64,000 bases of DNA, from contig JAAGOF010000213.1 in the NCBI GenBank assembly GCA_010645155.1, positions 389,229-453,228 of the forward strand, in the 5' to 3' direction. A program made the translations under genes and the position numbers. Below are positions 32,824 through 43,492 of this stretch, in pieces; positions within the stretch are counted from its first letter, which is position 1, and each line of letters starts with the position of its first letter. Below the pieces are notes generated by a model. The model saw nothing but the letters and a program-made list of their open reading frames with translations. It did no database searches and was not told the DNA's origin. This stretch comes from Tigriopus japonicus (Eukaryota; Arthropoda; Copepoda; Harpacticoida; Harpacticidae).

Positions 32824-34092
32824 ATGAAGGTTCTTCCGCACATCTTACTGGTCTTTGGTAGTTTATTTGGGCTTACATTAACTCAAGGTGAGTTCGATAT
32901 TTCTTCTTATTATTCATTGACTTACTTAGTGTTTTGTTTATTTTTGCGACAAACTAACATTAGCTTTGTGGCAAAATGGGAAATTCTAAATTTCAGGATA
33001 AACTATTTAATTTTGATGGATTTTTTTTTTCAATTTTTCGTTATTTAACTACATAATATGGGATAATATCTTTTTATGACGATAAAATCGATCCCTTTCC
33101 CCGTCAATCACGGACTTTTTCGTTTCACCCCAATACTTTGAAAAGGTCTTGATTTTAAAAATTTGTCTGCGGCTTTTTACTACTGCTACACGGAATGCCA
33201 TTCCTTGCAAAACGAAGAAATCATTAGAATAGTTTATACAATTTATGCGTGAAAAAACATAGTGACACACCAATGGTGAAGAGCAAAAAAGGTGACATGG
33301 AAAATGTCATCTAATCTGTAAGTTTTACAGATCCAGTGTTACCACTTTGGTTCTCAATCAAAAGTCTGAAATCAGTAAATTTCTAAATTATCAAAAATCA
33401 ATAGCTAACAAGTTCAAGAAAAAAATACCTCTTGAGTACTTTTGAGTGAAAGTGGAGAAAAAAATATGTTCGAAGAAAAATAAGTTGAACTGCATTGTTT
33501 TTTTTCTAATATTTGTCCTTTCAGATTTTGTGGAGATTCAACCATTGGATGGGAGACCTGTAAGTACGTAGTAGAAAGTAATGCTTAATGCTTCATATTG
33601 AATTTCGTGAAACTTAAATGTTATATATAGACATTTTCCCACAGTAAAAAGGGGCCTGTGTCAGACTTTTTGCGTGGTTGCACTTGGTGTCATCTCGTCA
33701 AACATAGAAATGTCTTTCCACTGATCCTCTTGGTCGACAAATATCCCTTTAAATATCCCATCTTATTTAAGATCCTGGCCATTGGACTAGTGGGCGTGGT
33801 TGGAGCCATTGGAGCGGGATTGGCTATTGCTCAATCTGCAAATGAACGCTCGAATATCCAGAATTCGATCAACACGTTGAGCACGAATGTGGCCACCCTG
33901 TCCACCTCTCTCACATCCGCCTCGACAACGCTGGAAGAGGAAACATTGCAAGCAGCCATGAATGAGGCTAATTTGAACTTGATCTGTGCTGCTATAACTT
34001 CAATTTCTTCTCTGCCTGTTCCTAATACATTGGCTACATCAATTGCTACTTTGGAATCAATAAGAAGCTCTTTAGCCATTACATGTACATGA
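32824..34092 (+). CDS. Novel small secreted or membrane protein, family member A
   Basis: I do not recognise the family. Exons are 32824-32887 (phase 1 end), 33525-33559 (phase 0 end) and 33772-34092, giving 139 residues. Exon 1 is a signal peptide (MKVLPHILLVFGSLFGLTLTQ). Exon 2 adds DFVEIQPLDGRP. Exon 3 opens with a Gly/Ala-rich hydrophobic stretch (ILAIGLVGVVGAIGAGLAIA), then a Ser/Thr/Leu-rich heptad-like segment (NSINTLSTNVATLSTSLTSA). It ends in a helix-turn-helix bracketed by the only two cysteines of the mature chain (LICAAI...PVPN...AITCT, 32 residues between). Members B (50948-52031) and C (52931-55028) share the layout, the phase-0 intron just before the hydrophobic segment and the cysteine spacing. 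The poly(A) signal is at 34145-34150. It could be membrane-anchored or secreted; function is unknown. Confidence 0.7.
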
Positions 34093-34228
34093 AAGGTTAC
34101 TAGAGTGTTTTACACATCTGTTGTCAATTTCCCAAAGTGTAGAAAATAAATTCGAATCAAGACAAGCATGCATCATTTCTTTGATTGGATAACTCTTGAC
34201 AGAAGAATACAGACTCAGACGTTAAGAT

Positions 34229-34555
34229 TAATGATGGGCCGAAAGGGCTCATAACCAAAACCGAAAGTTTCGACCGAAAGAGGGCTTAACCGAAACCGAA
34301 ACCGAAAGCAGCTGACTACAAAATTGTGTAAATGAAAAATCCACCTTAAAATTAAATTGATCATGTGTTCAATGTTGGATAGGGCCTAGATTTTGAAACA
34401 TCAGGAAACTTGAATTTCAGTGGTTTTTGGACGGAAAAATTTCGATTTTGTTGTCAAACGCCGTGCTTTATAGTGCATGTCTGCTTTCGGTTTCGGTAGG
34501 CATAACCAAAACCGAAACGGAAATTTCGGCCGAAAGCGCTTTCGGTCCATCACTA
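34229..34555. mobile_element. Non-autonomous hAT-like family 3 (327 bp)
   Basis: The ends read TAATGATGGGCCGAAAG and, from the other strand, TAGTGATGGACCGAAAG. The flanks GTTAAGAT (34221-34228) and GTTAAGAA (34556-34563) match at 7 of 8 bases. The interior is made of ACCGAAACCGAAA words in both orientations. No coding capacity. Confidence 0.72.
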
Positions 34556-34563
34556 GTTAAGAA

Positions 34564-35636
34564 ATAGGTTTTATAGCTTAAACGCTTTTGCTTTTTTAAA
34601 GTCTCTCCGAGAGGGACACCCAAATAATCACCAGTTCTAGAAAAAAGTCAATCCTACTGCAAGCCGAGAGATCTCCGAAACATCTGGAGCATCATTTTGT
34701 TTTAAGTTATCTTGAATTATACCTAAAATGTCACTTCAGATATTATCTATTCACATTGATTGTCTAATTTCAAATGATATCGTCCAACTTTGGTATTTTT
34801 AATTTTGGGCCTCAAATTAGCTTTTGAGAATTCGTAATAGACTTGTTTAATGACGAAGTTTGTGTGAACGTGGTTGTGAAGTTCTGTTTTGGGCGGTTTC
34901 AAGAGGAGAGGGCTGCTTTTGCCTCGACAGTGATTTTCCTGTTATATGGTTATTTTGATCTAAGTAAAGTCGAATCTCGATAAGAAATCTCAGTTTAAGC
35001 AATTTTCGCGATATAAGCAACTTTTCCGCGCTGACCAAAATTTTACTACATAAGAATTCTCGATATAAGAAATTTTCCATTTTCCCTCAATCTCGATATG
35101 AGAAACATTCTCAAAGTTTTGGCATACTTCTCTTGCTTTAATTGGTCACACAACACAAAACGACAAAAAAAAGCAACGAAGCATTTCCAAAAGGATCGAT
35201 GCAGTGCTTCCATATCTTGCACTTTTGCGCAAATTTTGCGCTTTGGTACAAAATTTGGCACCCTATGCCTTTTGCGCACTTTTTGGGCTCTCGCGCCTTG
35301 CGCTTCTTTTGGAAAAAACAACCTGCCTTTTCAAGTTCAGCCAAAAGAACGAAAAGTTGCATTTTGAACCCTAAAATCGCTAAAAAATTGTCCAACATGC
35401 CACTCAACACTATTTTAATAACATTAATTTGAAAAAAAAAATGTATTGTCAATTTTGTGTTTTAATGACGATTTTTAAGAGCTAAATATTTTGGACATTG
35501 TCAGATTTTTTGTAGTAAAAGAAAGCTTATAAGGTTATATTAAGATAATGTAAACTTGATGTAAAGGGCTTTTTAGTCAAGAAAGGGGGTTTGAACAAAA
35601 AACAATTTCAAACTTGCAATATCAGGGAGTCGCCGG
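34564..35636. other. Intergenic stretch with a possible transposon edge
   Basis: At 34970-35100 the words TCTCGATAAGAAAT, TTTCGCGATATAAGCAA and TCTCGATATAAGAAA recall the terminal regions of pogo/Tigger-type elements, but I could not find a mirrored end. Confidence 0.3.
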
Positions 35637-36087
35637 CAGATCTGTGATGTAATTGTAATTGTTATTACAAATTATATTTCCACGTAAGTGCAATTTTATT
35701 TAATTTCATTTGAGATCAAAGTAATTGTAATTAGTTACATTTGACCTATTTAATTGACATTTTTCAATTACAATTTACCATTACCTTTCCACCAACATTA
35801 GAAGTTCTGTAATTAGAAATTTCGCAGATTTTCCCCCGGCCTTCCAATATTTTTCGGTGTGTTAATTAATTCACAAAAAGCTCACAGGTTTATGATGCTC
35901 TTTGGACATTTTGCAGTTGAAAAGAAAGGAGTTCAAGTTTGTTTGAAATAATTAATTGCATTGAAATGTAATTCAATGTAATTCAATTACTTTTAGAAAG
36001 TAATTGTACTTGTAATTAATTACATTTGAAATTAGGGTGATTGCAATGGCAATTAATTACATTTTAGAAGTAATTGACACAGGTCTG
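35637..36087. mobile_element. Non-autonomous hAT-like family 2, intact copy (451 bp)
   Basis: The left end CAGATCTGTGATGTAATTG is mirrored by a right end that reads CAGACCTGTGTCAATTACTT on the other strand. The flanks GTCGCCGG (35629-35636) and GTCACCGG (36088-36095) match at 7 of 8 bases, as expected for an 8-bp hAT duplication. The interior is strongly palindromic and built of TAATTGTAATTAATTACATT words. Confidence 0.72.
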
Positions 36088-36590
36088 GTCACCGGTGCTT
36101 TCAAATTATTTGCTCAAACGAAAGCAATGCATGATAAAACTTTGCAATCCTGTGTGCAGAACTAATGGAATGTTAACAAATCAAATCTGTACCGACCTGA
36201 CATTTTTGTCTCCAGAACTTCAGGCAAGAGTAAGCTGTTCGTAAGAGTTTGAACTTTTGGACAGGTCTTTTTGATAAGAGTCCCCATTGGAGCCAGATGC
36301 TGCAATGGTGTCCGTTTTCAAGTTTTGGCCCTTTGGGACACGTTTTTTGAAAAAGTATCCACGCTTCATTTGCTGGTTCTTGCATGCAGAGTTCCGCCAG
36401 AACAGACAAGTGATAGTTCTTACACAAAAAGTATAACTTAAAGATACAACCTATTCTACCACTTCCCAAGTGTGAGCAATGGCCTTTTCACATTGCCAAT
36501 AAAGAAGCCAGTCATGTCATACTTGAGAATAACATTTGTTTCAGGATCAAAGATTCTAAGCCAGTTTTTGGATGCCCCATCAAAGGAAAA

Positions 36591-38818
36591 ATGAATATTA
36601 CTCCCGGGGCTCCTCCGTACTTAACCACATCTTCATATCAGAAAATCTTCCATCACCTTCCCATACCAATCACCTTCAAAATGCCCAGAAACTTCCATCA
36701 TCTGGGCGTGACTCGAAAGGGGAGGTGTGTGGTCAATGTGCAGGAGTGCGCGGCTCAACTAGAGGCCCTGCAGTTATCCATCGACAACCGGAAGGACTAC
36801 AATCCAACTGCAGTGGCCCAAGGTATTTCGCAAGCATTCCATGGGTCCTCTTCAGTTCAGGCGAGGAGAAGAGGACCCAAGACCCCTTGGTTCAGCTCAT
36901 ACCATCGAGAGTTGAGGGGTCAAATGCTCCAAAAATTGCGAAGTGCCAAGACGAGCCAATCACCAGAGACTTGAGAGCAATATCCAATTGCAAGAATTGC
37001 ATTTCACAAGTCTCTGAGGAGCGCCGAGTCGGCCCACCAAAGACTGGAAGTGAAGAACCTACTCTCTTCATCGGCTTCGTCCAGGATGGCGGGCTTGCAC
37101 AAACGTGCTAAAAAGCCCGCCACCAACTCGGAAATCCCGGTAAGCAAATTCCTCCTCCACTGCCAAGAACTGTTTTCATCGTCATCAGAAACAGTGGTGG
37201 AGGAGGTTCAGGGCTGCTTGGAAGAACACTATCCCATTTTGCAGCCATTCACGCAAGCCGAGATGGACAAAGCCTTCAAGAAGATGAAGAGCAAAGCCCC
37301 ATCGACATCAGGGGTTTCTCCCTTCTAGCTAGCAATTCTCCGGACCCAAATCCAACCACTCCTCCAAGATCTCTTCAGCCACGCCCTCCAATCATCCTTC
37401 TTCCCACCAGACTGGATGGAGTCAGCCATCATCTTCATCCATAAGAAGGGGCCCAAGGACATTCCAGACAATCATTGGACCATTGCCTTGGAGAACCCCT
37501 TCTTGAAGATGATGTCCACCCTGCTAGCTGCCTGCTGCTCCGGATTGACCGAGGACAGACATCTCCTTCCCGAGTTTCAATTCGGTTTCCGGAGAAGCCG
37601 CTCGACCACCTCGGCAGCCACTCTCCTCTACGTGATCGTGCACGCGAACATCAGCACTAAGAGGAGAGTCTATTGATGCTTTGTAGATTTCTCCAAAGCA
37701 TTCGACAGGGTGGACCGAACGCGGTTATTCCTCAAACTCCAACTCTGGGGTATTCCGCGTTCAATATGCGTCCTGCTGGCCAACATCTATGCGGGACTCA
37801 AATGCTCCATTCGTTCTGGTGAGGATCTATCCCCCTGCTTCTTTACATCCATCGGCCTTCCGCAGGGGGATCCACTATCGCCAATTCTTTTCAACCTCTA
37901 TGTATCCGACCTGCCCGAAGCCCTTTCTCACCAAGGCCCCGACATTAACCACAATATAATACAATATTTGCAATATGCAGACGACCTGGTTCTCTTGGCT
38001 GATTCAGCCGTGGAATTGCAAAATGCAATCAATGCTCTCCACGGTTACTGCCAAGAGAACGGCCTTCAAGTCAATAACATCAAGACGAAGGTCATGGTCT
38101 TTCATAAAGGTCGTCTGCCTCCCACCGCCTTTCACATCAACAATAGCCAGATTGAAAAGGTCAAGTTTTTAGCTATGTCGGTTTCTCCTTCACAATTCAA
38201 CTCTCCTTTGCCAATCACCTCAAATCAGCAATAACCAAGGCAAGGGCCAGGATCGGATACATCTGCAATAGACTGCCCATCAAGAACCTCCCTCTTCCAA
38301 TAGTGCTTCAACTCTTCCGGTCCTTCATCACACCCATCTTCCTCTATGGCCTTCACCTTTGGCTTCCCAACTCCGCCCAATCCGCACTCAAATCCGCCGA
38401 TGCCACCTTCACCAAATTCCTCAAACGATACCTCCGTGTGCCCCAATATGCCAATAATGCATGGACGCATTTTCTATGCAAAACCGAGCCCCTCACCACC
38501 GGGCTGGCAAGGTTAGTGTCCAACAGTGTTAGGAACCTGACCTTTCCGGAGGTGATGTCTGGACACATGCTGTCATTCCCGTTCAAGGGCTTGACAACAC
38601 CTTATTGCCCTTGGCCCGACATCCCTTCGGAATATTGGCGGTCACGCACCTTCGTCCGGATTCCTGCCAAATGCCATCAACCACGGGAACTGACGAAGGA
38701 TCTGTTCAATTTGACCCACCCTCTCTACTTCAATAACCAAGAGTTTCATCATCTACCTCTACCCAACTGGATCTGTACTGTCTGTCAATCTCCTCTTCAC
38801 TTCTTTCATGTGCACTGA
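36591..38818 (+). pseudogene. Decayed non-LTR retrotransposon ORF (reverse transcriptase)
   Basis: One reading frame runs from 36591 with in-frame stops at 36972-36974, 37326-37328 and 37674-37676, and a frameshift near 38170 after which it continues to 38818. In order: a post-endonuclease linker (KTPWFSSYHRELRGQML), a pre-RT region (AFKKMKSKAPSTSGVS), RT blocks IIFIHKKGPKDIPDNHWTIA, FQFGFRRSRSTTSA, CFVDFSKAFDRVD and GLPQGDPLSPILFNLYVSDL, the catalytic QYADDLVLLADS, and a thumb-like region. The C-terminus ends with WICTVCQSPLHFFHVH, which could be a Cys/His finger. The endonuclease is mostly missing, so the copy is 5' truncated. An AT-rich 3' region with ATTTATTT units follows to about 39000. 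Clade is not assigned. Confidence 0.85.
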
Positions 38819-39032
38819 AATGATTCTAGTTAACTCAACTGTGATATCACAATTTAATTATCTATTTATACGTTTTAACCATTGACATGTCTTTTAATCA
38901 TGTAAATGATGATACATGTATTTATTTATTTATTTTTAACTTACTTTACACGCCATGACATGACCAAGAGTCGCAATAAACATTCATTCAATATTCTTTA
39001 GGGTAAAAAGTCTAGATGGCAAATAATGAGGG

Positions 39033-39751
39033 CGCGCGGTACATAGGTCACAAGGTAAAAAGGTCACGGAAAATAGGTCACAGTAAAAAGGTCACGAGGT
39101 AAAACGGTTACGTTAAAAAGGTCACAGTAAATAGGTCACGGTAAAAAGGTCACAATAAATAGGTCACGGTAAAAAGGTCACAGTAAAGAGGTCACGGTAA
39201 AAAAGTCACAAGTCTCAGCAGAGTCCTTATAAGACTATTTTGAATTGTTATTGAATTGAGTTGCAACAACGCCAACTTTAATTTTTGGTGTTAACTTTTG
39301 AATAGTAACAACTGCAAATTATCTATAACCTATACCTTTGTTAAAAATAAACTCCTTGCTATTTGATTTGCTGAATTATTTGTTGCTGTTTAGTGTCTTA
39401 TTGACGTTTTCTAACGTCCAATTAATCCCATAATTGATAAATTGTCTCAACCTCAGTTAAAGTATGGTGTTCAGCCCAACAACATTATGTGTTTGCAATG
39501 ATTGCAAGACTTTTTCCTCGTGTGATTTTTTACCTTGTGACCTTTTTACTGTGACCTATTTACCTTGTGACCTTTTTACTATGACCTATTTACCCCGTGA
39601 CCTTTTTACTGTGACCTATTTACCTTGTGACCTTTTTACTGTGACCTATTTACCCCGTGACCTTTTTACTGTGACCTATTTACCCCGTGACCTTTTTACT
39701 GTGACCTATTTACCTGTGACCGTTTTGCTTGTGACCTTTTTACCTACAATC
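39033..39751. mobile_element. Foldback element with 14/28-bp tandem repeats in its arms
   Basis: The left arm (39045-39213) is a tandem array of AGGTCACGGTAAAA / AGGTCACAGTAAAT units. The right arm (39521-39745) is the same array inverted (GTGACCTTTTTACT / GTGACCTATTTACC). They are separated by about 300 unrelated bases. ATAATGAGGG occurs directly outside both ends (39023-39032 and 39752-39761), a perfect 10-bp direct repeat. Tandemly repetitive inverted arms are the hallmark of foldback elements. The 126-codon frame over the right arm is a repeat artefact. Confidence 0.75.
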
Positions 39752-39775
39752 ATAATGAGGGATAGCAGAAAGGAG

Positions 39776-41292
39776 CAGGGTCTTCGACGGCTCGAATCGC
39801 CAGATTTGCCACCAAAATTCGCCAGAATTCGCCACCTCATTTGAAAAATCGCCAGATTTTCGCCAAGTTTCTTTTTACTAACAACTTTTTGTACGTAAAT
39901 AGTCAATCATTCTGAAGTAATCTTCAAAGAATACCTCAAATGGTCAATTCTTCAGTATTGTTTTTCAACTTTCATTTCAACTTTTATCTTTTGATACACA
40001 TTTCATGACAACAGGTCTCGAAGAAAAACATAATGCCACCATATTGACTTTCCTTCATAATTTTTTATTTGTAGCATGTAGAACGCGTTTAGTTTGTAAT
40101 TTGTGAACAAAATTGAAATTTGATTTGATGAAATTAGCAAAATCTTTCGCACTTTTTTCTGAAATGCTATGACATTTATAACTCTTTAAAAGCAATGTTA
40201 ATGGTATTACGTTAGCAAAATCGGACCAATTGCCATTAAAAATCCCAAAATGTAACGTGATCACTCAAATAGTAAAAAAAAATTTTTATACCAATGACAT
40301 TTTCCATGTCCTGTATTTTGACCATATGATAAGAAATTGAGTAGTAAACCATAAAGAGGGCGTGACCAAAACCAAACGGGTGCAATCACGAAATAAAAGG
40401 ATGCATAGTTTATTTAGGATTTTAATTGGCCCTACCATTAGGAAAATAAAATTGGGAATTTTTCAAAATCAGTTAAATTTGCGTTTGTTGAAGTTGTTGG
40501 CTTCATAAAAGTCTCTTTTTCCCAAACTCTCTTGTTAAAAATTCTAGTCTGCATTTTTTTAAACCGATTTTAATTGGTACACAGAATGTCCTTCCATGTA
40601 AATGTCAAAAAAAGATAAAACCCGCGTGGGGAAAAGTCATATGATCATATGATATTAGATCATGTCTGACAGAAGTGTTGGTCTGTAAGGGAGTTGGAAT
40701 TAGCTGCACGATAAGGCCCCTGAACTTAAGGCAGGTCAACATAGTGGATAACAAGTCGTCTAGATGAGATTTAAAAATATATAATGGGTCGTCTAATGGA
40801 TAGATTTGTCGCAAAGAGGGAGGAAGTAAGTTCTACAGCAAAGGAGTGAAACTAAATTTTCTTGTTATTGGTAAAAGCACAATCAAATCAAGAAACAATA
40901 CTTTGGTCAAAGCTCTCCCTCTTTAGGGATTGCCATCTAAAATATTTAATCCTTAGTTTTCAGTCAGAATGAAAGTCTAAATCATAAAGAGAGAATCAAA
41001 ATTTGCCTGATTTAGATTCAAAATTTGAGTTATCGCCGAAAATGGGCAATTTTGCGATTTTTTTTGCCAAATTTTCCCGATTTCACCTAATTTTTCGACA
41101 AATTTGCTCATTTCGCCAAATTTATCGCCAGAAATACTAAAATCGCCAGATTTATCGCCAATGATATTAAAATGGCCAGATTTATAGCCAGATCAGCTGA
41201 TTTCGCCAGATTAAATTTTCTATCGCCAGACACGTTTCAAAATCGCCAGATTCTTGAAATCTGGCGATAGAAATTGCCAGTTAGCAACCCTG
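39776..41292. mobile_element. Non-autonomous hAT-like family 4 (1517 bp)
   Basis: The left end begins CAGGGT and reaches CGCCAGATTT after 19 bases. The right end, read on the other strand, begins CAGGGTTG and reaches CGCCAGATTT at nearly the same spacing. The flanks GAAAGGAG (39768-39775) and GAAAGAAG (41293-41300) match at 7 of 8 bases. The word TCGCCAGATTT recurs at both edges. The interior contains a LINE C-terminal fragment on the minus strand. It starts only 14 bases after the foldback element ends. Confidence 0.65.
40605..40814 (-). pseudogene. LINE ORF2 C-terminal fragment, diverged copy
   Basis: The minus strand reads LRQIYPLDDPLYIFKSHLDD with LLSTM, equivalent to LRRIYTLDDSLSSFKRDLDR in the fragment at 31226-31585. 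Both are the tail of a CR1-like ORF2. It is enclosed in the family 4 element. Confidence 0.45.
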
Positions 41293-42595
41293 GAAAGAAG
41301 ATTGAATTCGTCTGTTTGTACAAGGTGACTATTAAAATTGATTGTAATTGGGTTGAGATTTCTTATTTAGATGAGAGAAAATTAGTTAAGGAAGTGACTG
41401 ACTCCAAAACAGTGATGGCATATGAATAAAAGCCAATTTCTGCCAGGTGGCAGAAATTGGTGGTAGAAAATGACTTTTATTCATGCGAAAAAAGTGCCAG
41501 AAAATGGCAGAAATCATTTTTTCAGGAAACTCATAATAATAGTTTTATTCAAAACTTAAAGGGACAAAATTTGGTACTTTTGATGTCTAACAATGGCCTT
41601 ACCATCCCTTCAAAAGCTCATTGCATCGAAGACGAAAGATACAAGCTCATGAAATCGATCTCCTCGATTCGTTTTCGAATTTCCCTCGAAGCCAGGGTGG
41701 CCAAATCAGGCACTCTTATTTTGTCTTAAATAGGTACCGATAGTTAAACCTTAAATGCGATTTAATTCTATTATGTTCAGTCACTATAGTTTAGAATTGT
41801 AGATTTTTAAAATGTTAAAATACCTTAATTGCAAAATGTTTTCTAAATTGTTTTTAAAATGCTAAGGCCTAAGTTCCGTTTTTCAAATCCAATTGCAATA
41901 CAGTCTGACAAAATTCATTTGAAGTAAATACTTGTATATTTTCAGGTCAGGTTTGTTTACTCAAATATAAAATTAAATTAAACACTGGCTTTCTTAACTA
42001 TTACAATTGATTTATAAATTACAACTTAACATTACGTTTTATCAAAGTCTGATTTGCAGATGATTGCTTGCTATGAACTGAATTAGTTTAAAATAAATTA
42101 CTATAACACCAAATTAACAAAATTAGAAACCAAATCACAGCAACTAATTTTCGTTTTCTTTTAAAAAACTGATAATGGGGCTTTACAAAAAATTTCAACA
42201 ATTACTTCCTGGGGGCACAACTCATGCTCGAAGTGAACAGACGTATTCAAAAAGTGCTCCTCAAACACTTGTGAAAATTTTTCTGGTTTGCTCTCGTTGG
42301 TTTGACACTAACGAATTGTTTCTGAATTGGTTTGGATTGTGTTTCTCACAACAATGGAGTAAACACACCTTTAAAGTTGCATCGATAAAAGAACGAAAAG
42401 GGCCTCGATATCGTGATCTTCACGCCAATGCATTTCGTTGTGGTGAAGGGAATCGTTCAATTCACGTCATCTCTCAAATCTTTCATCTTCAACTTGCTCT
42501 CGGACACAATCCAAGAGTGAGCAAATGAGTGTAACGCCTATGTTGAGCTCTGGGTGATCTCTGGTGAATGGGCTCTGGTGAAAGTGCGTCACGTG

Positions 42596-43492
42596 ATGTC
42601 GCAAGAGGCCAAAAAACCTTGCCACGGCTGTGGCAAGGACATTGACAGGAGGAAAAAGAAGTTTGTCTCCTGCGATGGCTGTGAACATTTGTTTCATGGG
42701 GAGTGTCTTGGTTGGACTCAGGAGACAGTCCAAGAACTCTCCAAAGGATCAGGAATCCTCACCTGCAGGAACTGTACTGCCAGATGCAAGGACATCCTCA
42801 AGCATGTCAACAAGATCTCAGAGAAGATGGACTCCATGGGGGACCTGATAAAGGGTGTCCTGGAGAGACTGGAATCTCTCGAGAACTCAGGAAGTGGACA
42901 TCAAGGTCATCAGCATCCTCGAGGACCAGGAGCTCACCCTGGCGAGGCATCAGTGGCACAGGAGTTGTCCGAGCAGAAGAGGCGTGCCAAAAACATCATA
43001 GTCAGAGGTGTGGAGGAGACCGAGGAAGAATCGGAAGAGGAATGCAAAGATTTAGTCCTAGATATCTTCAAATCCATTGGCAAGGAATCAGAACACAAGA
43101 AGATTGCGACCCTTCATCGTATTTGCAAGAAAAATGGGGTCAAATCAAGACCAATCCTGGTTAAGATGGAAGATGAGTTAGTGAAAGAAAAGATCATGAG
43201 ATCCAAGCCCAATCTGATGAAGATTCCAGAGATGAGACATGTCAGAATCGATGATGACCTCACCATGGGACAGCGAGGGCATCTAAACATGCTGTACAAA
43301 GAAGCGGAGCAAAAAACTCCAATCTCAAGGATCAAGTGTCCAAGTGGGTGGTGTGGGGCCGAAGAACCGAACCCTGGCTCAGGAAGATGCCAAGCAGAAG
43401 AACTCAAACCAATTTACTGTAAGCTCATGGAACATCAGACGTGGACTCTTTCACAAATTGTCCGAAATCATCAAAACTGGAACCGACAATGA
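42596..43492 (+). CDS. LINE ORF1 with a PHD-type zinc finger
   Basis: The frame begins at ATG 42596 (MSQEAKKPCHGCGKDIDRRK). The N-terminal about 70 residues have the Cys/His spacing of a PHD finger (PCHGCGK, FVSCDGCEHLFHGECLGW, LTCRNCTARC). Then comes a coiled-coil-prone segment (INKISEKMDSMGDL region) and an acidic stretch. The last third is a conserved ORF1 nucleic-acid-binding region (RAKNIIVRGVEETEEES, IATLHRICKKNG, RPILVKMEDELVKEKIM). PHD-bearing ORF1 proteins are known from CR1/L2-group retrotransposons. The end of the frame looks shifted after residue 240, overlapping ORF2. It acts as an RNA-binding chaperone in retrotransposition. Confidence 0.8.
   Translation: MSQEAKKPCHGCGKDIDRRKKKFVSCDGCEHLFHGECLGWTQETVQELSKGSGILTCRNCTARCKDILKHVNKISEKMDSMGDLIKGVLERLESLENSGSGHQGHQHPRGPGAHPGEASVAQELSEQKRRAKNIIVRGVEETEEESEEECKDLVLDIFKSIGKESEHKKIATLHRICKKNGVKSRPILVKMEDELVKEKIMRSKPNLMKIPEMRHVRIDDDLTMGQRGHLNMLYKEAEQKTPISRIKCPSGWCGAEEPNPGSGRCQAEELKPIYCKLMEHQTWTLSQIVRNHQNWNRQ

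Noticed and set aside
34965..35105. Pogo/Tigger-like terminal words (TCTCGATA...)
   Set aside because: No mirrored terminus or transposase frame could be found.
42175..42528. 117-codon frame upstream of LINE ORF1
   Set aside because: No motif; probably LINE 5' untranslated or host sequence.
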